Shown piece after piece: positions 42,041-51,779 of a stretch of DNA of 64,000 nt. Source of the DNA: DASYVD01 sp036000545 (lineage in GTDB: Bacteria > Actinomycetota > UBA4738 > CALAEC01). Numbering within the stretch: the stretch's first letter is position 1; the number at the start of each line of letters is the position of its first letter. Made by a program: the position numbers and the translations under genes. The stretch covers positions 1-64,000 of the forward strand of contig DASYVD010000098.1 in NCBI GenBank assembly GCA_036000545.1. The letters are read 5' to 3'. Below the pieces are notes generated by a model. That model was given only the letters and a program-made list of their open reading frames with translations. It was not told the origin of the DNA and did not search any database.

Positions 42041-42061
42041 CCCTTCCCTCGAAAGCGATCC

Positions 42062-42268
42062 CTATTTGGGTTCTTGACCCGGCCGCTTGACCTTAGCCTT
42101 CTTCATCTCGTCGATCGCCTTCGCGACCCCATCCTCGTCCGTCCAAGGAGGCTCGCTTGACCGGGCGAGCACCTTGTCCGCGGGATCAGGCTCCCCGTTC
42201 TCGTTTTTCGCATCCACGTACTCCCACGTGAAGCTGCCTCCGGAAACGATCCTGTACATCTTCGGCAT
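42062..42268 (-). CDS. small hypothetical protein
   Basis: 68 residues, MPKMYRIVSGGSFTWEYVDA to RPGQEPK, with GAGGAGGGGG just before the ATG. Charged and Lys-rich toward the end, no membrane segment, no family recognised. Convergent with dodecin. Confidence 0.6.
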   Translation of the reverse strand: MPKMYRIVSGGSFTWEYVDAKNENGEPDPADKVLARSSEPPWTDEDGVAKAIDEMKKAKVKRPGQEPK

Positions 42269-42323
42269 TGCCCCCTCCTCGCACCGGCCGCGACGTCATT
42301 GTGTGTGAGGGTGGACGAGCAGG

Positions 42324-45300
42324 TCAAGCCGGACCCGGGGTGGCGGCGAGGGCCGCGAGGCTTTCCCGAGCCCGCTCCGCCGAGACTATGTTGCCTTTCT
42401 CCTCGTAGAGGCGGATCGCCTCCTCCAGAAAGCCAGCCACGTCTCTCGGCCGGGCTGCCAGCAGCAGGACCTCGGCCAGATCGATGTACGCATCACCCCG
42501 CATGTTGAGGGCGTCCGTCTCGTTCGCCAGCTGCACTGCCCGGCGGGCCTGGCTCTCAGCCTGATCTAGATCCCCCTTCCGCGCATCGACCTTGGCCCGG
42601 ATTCCTAGCAGCATGACCTGGGAAGCCGCGTCGTCGCTGGCGCCAGCTTCCTCGCTGATCCGGGCGAGCCGCTCGGCCTCATCCAGACGCCCTTGCGCCA
42701 CAACCGCCTGGCCGAGTTCCGCGGCCATCGTCGAGAGGAACCCCCGTTCTCCGAGCCGCTCGAGTTCCTCGTAACCTCGCCGGAGGGCCTGTTCGGCAGC
42801 GGTGTGGTCCCCAGCCAGCCTCTCAAGGCTCCCGAGGGCCTCGTCGGCGCCCGATGACCACAGCCCCAGCCCAAGGTCCTCGAAGATGGCTCTGGCCTGC
42901 TCGATCCGCTCTCGGGACCCCATGAACCGACCCAGCATGGCCTGGAACTGAGCCTCCGCCATCAGGACGCTGGCTTCGACCCGGCGGTCCCCAGACGCAC
43001 GCTGGCGGATGTCCTTGCACCGCCGTAGGCCTTCCTCCGCGTGCGTTGGTCCGAGGAGCACAGCGGCGGCCAGGCGCGCCAGGGCGGACATCTCGCGTCC
43101 CCGGTCGCCGGCAACGCCGGCGCTCCGCACGACGCGCTCAAGCCCCCGCTCGGCTGCCCTATAACGGCAGGCCATCCAGTCGACTTCCACGAGCAAGTCG
43201 GTGGCCTGCGCAAGGCCCCTTTCGTCGCCCGCCTGCCCGAGGATCGGGAAGATGCCCTCCACACCTCGCTGGATCGCCGCGGTCTGGCCTTCGGGCTTGG
43301 TGTGGAGCAGGAGCCACAGGCGCGACAGTCGGGCCCGCGCGGCGGCCCGCCGGTCCCCTGCGGCCTCTGCCCCTCTGTACGCGGCGTCGAGCATCTCCTC
43401 CGCCCGCGCCAGATCGCCGCGGTCGAGAAGGGCCTGTCCGAAGTCGGCGACGACCGAGGCCCGCGCGGGATGGTCCTCGGGCAGGAGTTCGACAGCCCTG
43501 AGCAAGAGGCTCGTGGCCGCGGCCAGGTCGCTGCGGGCGAACGCTCGCCGTCCGGACGAGGCCAGTCTCTCCGCGGCCCGCACCGCGATCCCCCGGGCGT
43601 GCTCATCGACCGGCCCCAGTTCGGAGCGGTAGCGATAGGCCTGTTCCAGGTGGTGGCCGATGATTTCCTCGAACTCGGGCATCCGGTCCCCGACCCTCGC
43701 CTCCACCCATGCGGCCAGCCGCTCATGCAGGTCGGCGCGCATCTCCTTCGGGATCGCCTGATATGCGGCGTCACGGATGAGGATGTGTCGAAAGCGGAAT
43801 GCGTCTTCGCCGCTGAAGGGGGACACGTCGGGAATCATCAGCTCCTTGCGGACCAGGGATTGGAGCTGCCGGCCAACGTCGCCGCGCTCGGCCGCGGGGG
43901 TCAGCGCGGCCACAGCGCCCCAATAGAAGACCTTGCCGATGACGCTGGCGCGCTGAGCGACGGCCCGCTCCGCTTCGTCGAGCCGCTCCAGCCGGGCTGC
44001 CAGCAACGCCGAGATCGTGGGCGGGACCTCAAATCGAGCCAGGTCGCGTGATGCCAACCAGTGGCCCCTCTCCAAGCGAAGGGATTCTTGATCAAGGAGC
44101 ATCCGAACGATCTCCTCGATGAAGAAAGGGTTTCCCTCGGACGCCTCGGCGATGGCGCGGCCGGTCTGGCCATCGAGGTCCCCCCCTCCGAGAAGGTTCT
44201 GCACGAGCAGTTGGCTCTCCTCGTCGGACAGCGGAGCCAGCGTGATGGTCATGGAGTTTTTGCGACCGGCTCCCCACGCTGGGCTGATGTCGAGGAGCTC
44301 GACGCGGGCAAGGCAGAGCAGGAAGACGGGCCCACGGGTGAAGTCGGAGAGGTACTCGACGAGGTCGAGGAACCCAGGCTGCGCCCAGTGGATGTCGTCG
44401 AACACGATCACCACCGGCCGCTCGTGGGCGGTGACCTCGATGAAGCGCCGGAACCCCCAGAACGTCTCCTCAGGCGTTCCCGAGGCGCCAGCCAGGCCGA
44501 TCAGTTGTGCGACGCCTTCGGTGATCCGCTCGGCGTGCTCAACGCCTCGAAGGTGGGCGGCGATGGCCTCCCGAGCAAGCTCGGTATCGGCTTCCGCTGG
44601 TATGTCACACGCCTGCCACACCACCTCGCGCACCGGCCAGTAGGTGATGCCCTCGCCATAGGGAAGACAGCGCCCGCCGAGAACGATCGGCCGTCCGCCC
44701 AGGCTGGTGACGGCCTCCTCGGTCAGACGCGACTTGCCGACTCCTGCGGTTCCCAGCACGGTGAACAGGTAACAGGCCCCTTCCCGAGCACTGAGCTCGA
44801 ACGCCTGCTGGAGCAGGCTCAGCTCGCCGGCCCGCCCCACTATTGGCGAGGCGAGTCCCCGGGCCGCCCGGATGTCGTCCTCTCGGATCTCCAACAGCCG
44901 GTAGATAGCAACCGGCTCGCCCTTTCCCCGCAATCGCCCCACGTTGGTGGGCTCGACCGATACGGCGTCGCGGACGAGCCGGTAGGTGGCCTCCCCGACG
45001 ACGATGTCGCCGGGGCTCGCCCCTTGCTCGAGTCGGGCAGCCACGTTGACCGCATCGCCGGTCACGAGGGTCTGTCCCGCCGCGAGGTCGCCCGATACCA
45101 CCTCGCCAGTGTTTATTCCGGTGCGAACCTGGAGGGTCACCCCGTATGCCCTGTGGAGTTCCTCGTTCAGCGAGGCCAGCGCGGTGCGGATCTCCATGGC
45201 GGCCCGCACCGCCCGCAGGGCGTCGTCCTCGTGGACCGCCGGGACGCCGAACACCGCCATCACGGCATCCCCGATGAACTTCTCCACCCTGCCGCCGTGG

Positions 45301-45530
45301 CGCTGGAGGACTCCCGACAGGACGTCGAAGTACCGCGTCATCACTCGGCGAGTGGTTTCCGGGTCCAAGCGCTCACCGAGGCCCGTCGAGTCGATGACGT
45401 CTGCGAACACCACCGTCACGGTCTTCCGGGCCTCCCCGCCGCCTGGCCCGGCCGGAAGCGGGCTGCCGCAGGCCTGGCAGAAGCGGGAGCGATCCTCGTT
45501 CGGCTCCCCGCAAGAGGGACAAGTCTTCAC
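42324..45530 (-). CDS. zinc-ribbon/class III adenylate cyclase/AAA ATPase/TPR regulator
   Basis: 1068 residues. Zinc ribbon with Cys4, Cys7, Cys18, Cys21. Class III cyclase domain (about 36-200): metal-binding Asp44 in VFADVIDST and Asp88 in KFIGDAVMAVFG, base-recognition Lys84, transition-state Asn162 and Arg166 in NVAARLEQG, so it looks catalytically complete. AAA/STAND-type ATPase with Walker A GTAGVGKS (260-267) and FDDIHWAQP-type Walker B. The second half (from about 620) is TPR-like helical repeats. Likely a cytosolic signalling protein making cAMP; ligand unknown. GTG start with TAGACT six bases upstream. Confidence 0.88.
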   Translation of the reverse strand: MKTCPSCGEPNEDRSRFCQACGSPLPAGPGGGEARKTVTVVFADVIDSTGLGERLDPETTRRVMTRYFDVLSGVLQRHGGRVEKFIGDAVMAVFGVPAVHEDDALRAVRAAMEIRTALASLNEELHRAYGVTLQVRTGINTGEVVSGDLAAGQTLVTGDAVNVAARLEQGASPGDIVVGEATYRLVRDAVSVEPTNVGRLRGKGEPVAIYRLLEIREDDIRAARGLASPIVGRAGELSLLQQAFELSAREGACYLFTVLGTAGVGKSRLTEEAVTSLGGRPIVLGGRCLPYGEGITYWPVREVVWQACDIPAEADTELAREAIAAHLRGVEHAERITEGVAQLIGLAGASGTPEETFWGFRRFIEVTAHERPVVIVFDDIHWAQPGFLDLVEYLSDFTRGPVFLLCLARVELLDISPAWGAGRKNSMTITLAPLSDEESQLLVQNLLGGGDLDGQTGRAIAEASEGNPFFIEEIVRMLLDQESLRLERGHWLASRDLARFEVPPTISALLAARLERLDEAERAVAQRASVIGKVFYWGAVAALTPAAERGDVGRQLQSLVRKELMIPDVSPFSGEDAFRFRHILIRDAAYQAIPKEMRADLHERLAAWVEARVGDRMPEFEEIIGHHLEQAYRYRSELGPVDEHARGIAVRAAERLASSGRRAFARSDLAAATSLLLRAVELLPEDHPARASVVADFGQALLDRGDLARAEEMLDAAYRGAEAAGDRRAAARARLSRLWLLLHTKPEGQTAAIQRGVEGIFPILGQAGDERGLAQATDLLVEVDWMACRYRAAERGLERVVRSAGVAGDRGREMSALARLAAAVLLGPTHAEEGLRRCKDIRQRASGDRRVEASVLMAEAQFQAMLGRFMGSRERIEQARAIFEDLGLGLWSSGADEALGSLERLAGDHTAAEQALRRGYEELERLGERGFLSTMAAELGQAVVAQGRLDEAERLARISEEAGASDDAASQVMLLGIRAKVDARKGDLDQAESQARRAVQLANETDALNMRGDAYIDLAEVLLLAARPRDVAGFLEEAIRLYEEKGNIVSAERARESLAALAATPGPA

Positions 45531-45536
45531 GTCGGC

Positions 45537-45542
45537 AGTCTA
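45537..45542 (-). promoter_or_regulatory. -10 box of leaderless cyclase promoter
   Basis: TAGACT on the minus strand, 6 bases before the GTG at 45530. No ribosome site. Confidence 0.5.
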
Positions 45543-45583
45543 GGTTCTCTGGGTGCCCGGGCGAAGACCGAGTCGCGGGTGGC

Positions 45584-45589
45584 TAGAAT
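45584..45589 (+). promoter_or_regulatory. -10 box of leaderless purA promoter
   Basis: TAGAAT, 6 bases before the GTG at 45596, so the start codon would be the first transcribed triplet. The promoter of the purine cluster. Confidence 0.55.
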
Positions 45590-45595
45590 CGGGCC

Positions 45596-46876
45596 GTGCC
45601 GGCCAACATCCTCGTTGGGACGCAGTGGGGAGACGAGGGCAAGGGGAAGGCCACCGATCTCCTGGCCGACCGGACGGACTTCGTGGTTCGGTACCAGGGG
45701 GGAAGCAACGCAGGGCACACCGTCCGGGTCGGGGACGAGACCTTCAAGCTCCACCTGATCCCCTCGGGCATCCTGTTTCCGCACGTCACGCCAGTGATCG
45801 CGGACGGAGTGGTGGTGGATCCGGGGGTTCTCATCGACGAGATGGACGCTCTTGGCGAACGGGGGGTCGACTGCTCTCGACTTCTGATCTCCGCCAACGC
45901 TCACCTGGTCATGCCCTACCACCGGGAGATCGACAAGGTCACCGAGCGATACCTGGGGCGGCTCCAGCTGGGGACGACCAGGCGGGGGATCGGTCCCGCA
46001 TATGCCGACAAGGCCGCCCGGATCGGCCTTCGGGTCCAGGACCTTACCGACGAAAAGATCTTCCGGAAGAAGCTCGAGGTCCCGCTCAGAGAGAAGAACG
46101 CCATCCTCAGCCGGGTCTACAATCGGCTTCCGCTCGACTTCGAGCAGATCGTGGGCGACTACAGGCGCTACGGAGAGCGGTTGGCTCCCCACGTGGCCGA
46201 CACGTCAAGGACCCTGCACCAGGGGCTGCGCGAGGGGAAGCGGGTCCTGCTCGAAGGAGCCCAGGGAACGCTGCTGGACCTCGACCACGGGACGTATCCC
46301 TTCGTCACCTCATCGAACCCGGTGGCCGGCGGGGCTCTCATGGGAGCGGGCCTCGGTCCCAAGGAGGTCGACCGGGTGATCGGCGTGACCAAGGCGTACG
46401 TGACGAGAGTCGGGTCGGGGCCGTTCCCCACGGAGGATCTGGGAGACATCGGGGAGCGGCTGCGGGAGAGTGGCCAGGAGTTCGGCACCACCACGGGCCG
46501 ACCGCGGAGGTGCGGGTGGTTCGACGCCGTGCTCCTGCGCTATGCAGCGAGGATCAACGGCCTCACCGAGCTGTTCCTCACCAAACTCGACGTTCTGTCG
46601 AGGCTCGAGCGGATCAAGGTGTGCGTGGCGTACCGGGACGGGGGCGATCGGTACGAGGACTTCCCTCCACACCAGAGCATCTTCCACAGGGCCGTCCCCG
46701 TTTACGAGGAGCTGGACGGCTGGGACGAGGACCTCGGTCGCGCGCGATCCTCCGATGACCTGCCGGGAGCGGCGCGGAAATACGTGACCCTGATCGAGGA
46801 TCTCGGCGGAGTCCCTGTGAGGACGGTCTCCGTGGGACCGTCGCGGGAACAGACCGTGGTGGCGGAGTCGTCATGA
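45596..46876 (+). CDS. purA: adenylosuccinate synthetase
   Basis: Condenses IMP and aspartate with GTP, the first step to AMP. 426 residues: TQWGDEGKGKATDLLADR GTP loop, RYQGGSNAGHTVRVG, RRGIGPAYADKAARIGLRVQ, LEGAQGTLLDLDHGTYPFVT and TTTGRPRRCGWFDAV. GTG start without ribosome site. First of eight overlapping purine genes. Confidence 0.98.
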   Translation: MPANILVGTQWGDEGKGKATDLLADRTDFVVRYQGGSNAGHTVRVGDETFKLHLIPSGILFPHVTPVIADGVVVDPGVLIDEMDALGERGVDCSRLLISANAHLVMPYHREIDKVTERYLGRLQLGTTRRGIGPAYADKAARIGLRVQDLTDEKIFRKKLEVPLREKNAILSRVYNRLPLDFEQIVGDYRRYGERLAPHVADTSRTLHQGLREGKRVLLEGAQGTLLDLDHGTYPFVTSSNPVAGGALMGAGLGPKEVDRVIGVTKAYVTRVGSGPFPTEDLGDIGERLRESGQEFGTTTGRPRRCGWFDAVLLRYAARINGLTELFLTKLDVLSRLERIKVCVAYRDGGDRYEDFPPHQSIFHRAVPVYEELDGWDEDLGRARSSDDLPGAARKYVTLIEDLGGVPVRTVSVGPSREQTVVAESS

Positions 46877-48144
46877 GGATCCTCGTTGTCGGGCAGGGAG
46901 CTCGGGAGCATGCGCTCATCTGGAAGCTCTCCCAGAACCCGTCCGTTGAGCGGCTCCTGGCCGCCCCCGGAAACGCCGGGATCGAGGACGCTGCGACGTG
47001 TTTTCCGATCGCCGCCAACGACATCCTCGGGATCCTGGAGCTGGTGGAGCGGGAGGGGGTCGACCTAACGGTCGTCGGTCCGGAGGCCCCCCTCGTGGCG
47101 GGGCTGGTCGACGAACTCGAGTCGCGCGGGTACTGGGCGTTTGGGCCCTCCCGGGACGGTGCTCGCATCGAGGGCTCCAAGGTGTGGGCTCGCCGGTTGT
47201 GCGAGAAGCACGGGCTCCCGGGCCCGCGGGGCCGGTCCTTCAGCGACCCGGCCGAGGCCACCGCGCACCTGGAGGAGCTCGATCCCCCGTACGTGATCAA
47301 GGCTGACGGACTTGCCGGAGGCAAGGGGGTCACCGTCGCCGGGACCAGAGACGAGGCGCTTCGCGCTGTGAAGGAAGCGCTCGTGGACCGAGTGTTCGGT
47401 GACGCAGGCGACACGGTGCTGGTCGAGGAGTACGTCGAGGGGCGGGAGGTCTCGGCTCTGGCGCTGACCGACGGCCGGACGGTCATCCCTCTTCCCCTGG
47501 CTCAGGACTTCAAGCGGGCTTTGGATGGGGACCTTGGCCCCAACACGGGCGGAATGGGCGCCTACTCCCCGGTCCCGTGGATCGATGGGGAAACCCACTC
47601 CCACATCGTCGAGGACGTGCTCAAGGCGGCGGTCCGGGCCCTCGAGGACGAGGGGGTCAGGTACCGAGGAGTCCTGTACGCCGGGCTCATGCTCACCGCC
47701 GATGGACCGAAGGTCCTCGAGTTCAACTGCCGATTCGGCGACCCGGAGAGCCAGGCTGTCCTGCCACGCCTTCAGTCCGACCTCGGCGAATCCATGCTCG
47801 CTTGCGTGGAGGGGAACCTCAGTGTGTACCAGCTCCGGTGGACGCCCCAAGCGTGCGTGACCGTGGTCCTCGCCTCCGGCGGCTACCCCGGGCAGCATCC
47901 GACGGGCCTGGAGGTTCGTGGCCTGGAGGACGCGGCGGAGTTGGAGAACGTGCTGATCTTCCACGCGGGGACGGCCCGACGAGACGGTAAAGTGGTCACC
48001 GCAGGAGGGAGAGTCCTCTCGGTGACGGCTCTGGGGAAGGATCTGGCCGAGGCCCGGTCGCGCGCGTACGAGGCCTGCTCGCGCATCTCCTTCGAGGGGA
48101 TGCATTTTCGCAAGGACATCGCCAAGGAGGCGGCCGGTGGCTGA
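46873..48144 (+). CDS. purD: phosphoribosylamine-glycine ligase
   Basis: Second step of IMP synthesis; ATP-grasp enzyme of 423 residues. MRILVVGQGAREHALIWKLS, VVGPEAPLVAGLVDEL, YVIKADGLAGGKGVTVAGTR, NTGGMGAYSPVPWID and LEFNCRFGDPESQAVLPRLQ. Starts in an ATGA overlap with purA. Confidence 0.98.
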   Translation: MRILVVGQGAREHALIWKLSQNPSVERLLAAPGNAGIEDAATCFPIAANDILGILELVEREGVDLTVVGPEAPLVAGLVDELESRGYWAFGPSRDGARIEGSKVWARRLCEKHGLPGPRGRSFSDPAEATAHLEELDPPYVIKADGLAGGKGVTVAGTRDEALRAVKEALVDRVFGDAGDTVLVEEYVEGREVSALALTDGRTVIPLPLAQDFKRALDGDLGPNTGGMGAYSPVPWIDGETHSHIVEDVLKAAVRALEDEGVRYRGVLYAGLMLTADGPKVLEFNCRFGDPESQAVLPRLQSDLGESMLACVEGNLSVYQLRWTPQACVTVVLASGGYPGQHPTGLEVRGLEDAAELENVLIFHAGTARRDGKVVTAGGRVLSVTALGKDLAEARSRAYEACSRISFEGMHFRKDIAKEAAGG

Positions 48145-48610
48145 CCAGGGTCCTCTCGTGGGCATACTGGTGGGCTCGGCCTCCGACCTCCCCGTCCTCC
48201 AGCAGGCCACGGCGATCCTGGAGCGCTTCGGAATCCCCCACGAGCTGCACGTCATGTCCACGCACCGGAATCCCGACGTCGTCGACGAGTACGCGCGAAC
48301 GGCCGAGGAGCGGGGGTTGGTGGCCATCATCTGCGGGGCCGGGCGGGCCGCCCACCTGGCGGGCTCGGTGGCCGCCCGAACGGTGCTCCCCGTCATCGGT
48401 GTCCCCGTGGGGACGGACCACCTGGGAGGTGCCGACGCCCTGTACTCCACGGTTCAGATGCCAAGGGGTGTGCCTGTAGCGACTGTGGGGATCGACGCGG
48501 CGGTGAACGCGGCCCTGCTCGCCGCACAGATCCTGGCCGTTCGCGACGCGGAGGTCCGGAAGCGCCTCCACGAGTTCAAGGAGTCCCTGGCCGAGGGCTA
48601 TCGTCCGTGA
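48137..48610 (+). CDS. purE: N5-carboxyaminoimidazole ribonucleotide mutase-type protein, divergent
   Basis: 157 residues; GTG start overlapping purD by 8 bases. Acts at the carboxylation of aminoimidazole ribonucleotide. Recognisable: GILVGSASDLPVLQQATAIL, LPVIGVPVGTDHLGGADALY, VQMPRGVPVATVGI. Signature loops differ from usual class I: STHRNPD where most have SAHRTP, and GAGRAAHLAGS where most have GAGGAAHLPGM. No purK follows, as it often would. Function is likely but the exact reaction class (with or without PurK) is open. Confidence 0.85.
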   Translation: MADQGPLVGILVGSASDLPVLQQATAILERFGIPHELHVMSTHRNPDVVDEYARTAEERGLVAIICGAGRAAHLAGSVAARTVLPVIGVPVGTDHLGGADALYSTVQMPRGVPVATVGIDAAVNAALLAAQILAVRDAEVRKRLHEFKESLAEGYRP

Positions 48611-48617
48611 CCTCGAG

Positions 48618-49924
<1,307 letters not shown>

Positions 49925-49928
<4 letters not shown>

Positions 49929-50818
49929 GCGTGCTGGCCGAGCTGCACGCCCGGGGGAAGGTCCGGGACATCTACGAGGCCGGAGACGATCTGCTGATGG
50001 TGGCCAGCGACCGGATCTCCGCATTCGACGTGGTGCTTCCCACGCCCATCCCAGACAAGGGCCGAGTCCTCACCGGCCTGTCGCTGTTCTGGTTCGAGCG
50101 GAGCGCCGAAATGGTGCCCAATCACGTGCTGACGGCGGAGGTCGATGGGTTCCCGGCGGAGCTCGGCGACGACAGTGAAGAGATCGCCGGCCGAGCGATG
50201 CTCGTGCGGCGCGCCCGGGTGGTACCGATCGAGTGCGTGGCGCGCGGGTACCTCTCTGGCTCGGGCTGGAAGGAGTACCGGGCCACGGGACGGGTGTGCG
50301 GGATCGAGCTTCCACCGGGCCTGGCCGAGTCGGACCGCCTGTCGGAGCCGATCTTCACCCCCGCCACCAAGGCCGCGGAGGGACACGACGAGAACATCAC
50401 CCTGGAGCGGGCGGCCGAGCTCGTGGGCGAGGGCCTGGCGCAGCGACTCAAGGAGCTCACCCTCACGCTGTACGAGTTCGCCGCGGCGCTGGCTCTGGAG
50501 CGCGGCATCATCGTGGCGGACACGAAGTTCGAGTTCGGGTTCGCCGGCGGCGAACTCATCTTGGTGGACGAGGTGCTCACCCCCGACTCCTCGCGGTTCT
50601 GGCCGGCCGACCGCTACGAGCCGGGCGGCCCGCAGCCGTCCTTCGACAAGCAGTACGTGCGGGACTGGCTGGACGCCTCGGGTTGGGACCATGAGCCACC
50701 GGCGCCGCAGCTGCCGCCCGAGGTCGTGGGCCAGACGGCGGTCCGGTACCGGGAGGCGTACGAGCGGATCACGGGACAGCTATTCGACGACTACCTGCGA
50801 AGGTTCGGATTGCTGTGA
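49925..50818 (+). CDS. purC: SAICAR synthetase
   Basis: Adds aspartate to CAIR. 297 residues, the longer SAICAR synthetase form: GKVRDIYEAGDDLLMVASDR, RRARVVPIECVARGYLSGSG, PIFTPATKAAEGHDENIT, VADTKFEFGF and LVDEVLTPDSSRFWP. ATGA overlap with purB and a matching overlap with purS. Confidence 0.98.
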
Positions 50819-51072
50819 AAACGAGATACCAGGTGTTTGTCCAGCTGAAGGAGGGCCTCGCCGATCCTCAGGGCAAAGCTCTGGAGGACTCGCTCCCCAC
50901 GCTCGGATACGAGGGAGTCTCTGCCGTTCGAGTCGGCAAGCACATCGAGCTGACCGTGGAGAACGACAATCCCGAAGCCGCACGAGCCATGGTAGAGGAT
51001 CTGTCCAAGCGCGTGCTGTCGAACCCCGTGATTGAGGTGTTCTGGATCGTCCACACGGAGACTGCCGAGTGA
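50815..51072 (+). CDS. purS: FGAM synthase subunit PurS
   Basis: 85 residues, small bridging subunit of the PurS-PurQ-PurL complex: KTRYQVFVQLKEGLADPQGK, LEDSLPTLGYEGVSAVRVGK. GTG start overlapping purC and a stop overlapping purQ. Confidence 0.95.
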   Translation: MKTRYQVFVQLKEGLADPQGKALEDSLPTLGYEGVSAVRVGKHIELTVENDNPEAARAMVEDLSKRVLSNPVIEVFWIVHTETAE

Positions 51073-51779
51073 GCCGCAAGCCCCGCGTCGCCGTCATCAC
51101 CTTTCCCGGATCGAACGACGACCGGGACGCCTTGCGCGCGATCCGTCTGATGGGAGGGGAACCGGTTCCCGTGTGGCACGGGGACCGCGAGCTGCGGGAG
51201 GCGGACGCGGTCATCCTGCCTGGAGGCTTCTCCTACGGCGACTACCTCCGAACCGGGGCCATCGCTCAGTTCGCCCCGGTGATGGATGCGGTTCGCGAGC
51301 ACGCCGCCGGAGGGCGTCCGGTGCTCGGCATCTGCAACGGGTTCCAGATCCTCTGCGAGGCGGGCCTGTTGCCCGGAGCCCTCATCCGGAACCGTGGCCT
51401 GGCGTTCGTCTGCCGCCGCGTGCACGTCCGCGTCGAGACCGCGCTCACACCGGTCACCTCCGGCCTGGTGGCCGGGGACGTTCTGGAGATCCCCATCAAA
51501 CACGGGGAGGGCCAGTTCGTCGCGGAGCCCGACATCCTGGCGCGGATCGAGGACCAGGGGCTCGTCGTGTTCCGGTACTGCTCGCCGGGAGGCGATCTCC
51601 ACGATGACGGCAACCCCAATGGGAGCGCGAACCACATCGCGGGAGCCCGCAACGAGCGAGGGAACGTCGTCGGGATGATGCCTCATCCCGAGCACGCCGT
51701 GGACGCCGACATCGGACCGCTCGGCGGGCAGCCCATCTTCGAGTCGCTCCTGTCCTCCCTCCTCGCCGGCGTCCGGTGA
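51069..51779 (+). CDS. purQ: FGAM synthase glutaminase subunit PurQ
   Basis: Class I glutamine amidotransferase, 236 residues, supplies ammonia to PurL. VAVITFPGSNDDRDALRAIR, LPGGFSYGDYLRTG, nucleophile Cys in VLGICNGFQILCEAG, and MMPHPEHAVD with the catalytic His and Glu. GTG start, overlaps purS and purL. Confidence 0.97.
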   Translation: MSRKPRVAVITFPGSNDDRDALRAIRLMGGEPVPVWHGDRELREADAVILPGGFSYGDYLRTGAIAQFAPVMDAVREHAAGGRPVLGICNGFQILCEAGLLPGALIRNRGLAFVCRRVHVRVETALTPVTSGLVAGDVLEIPIKHGEGQFVAEPDILARIEDQGLVVFRYCSPGGDLHDDGNPNGSANHIAGARNERGNVVGMMPHPEHAVDADIGPLGGQPIFESLLSSLLAGVR

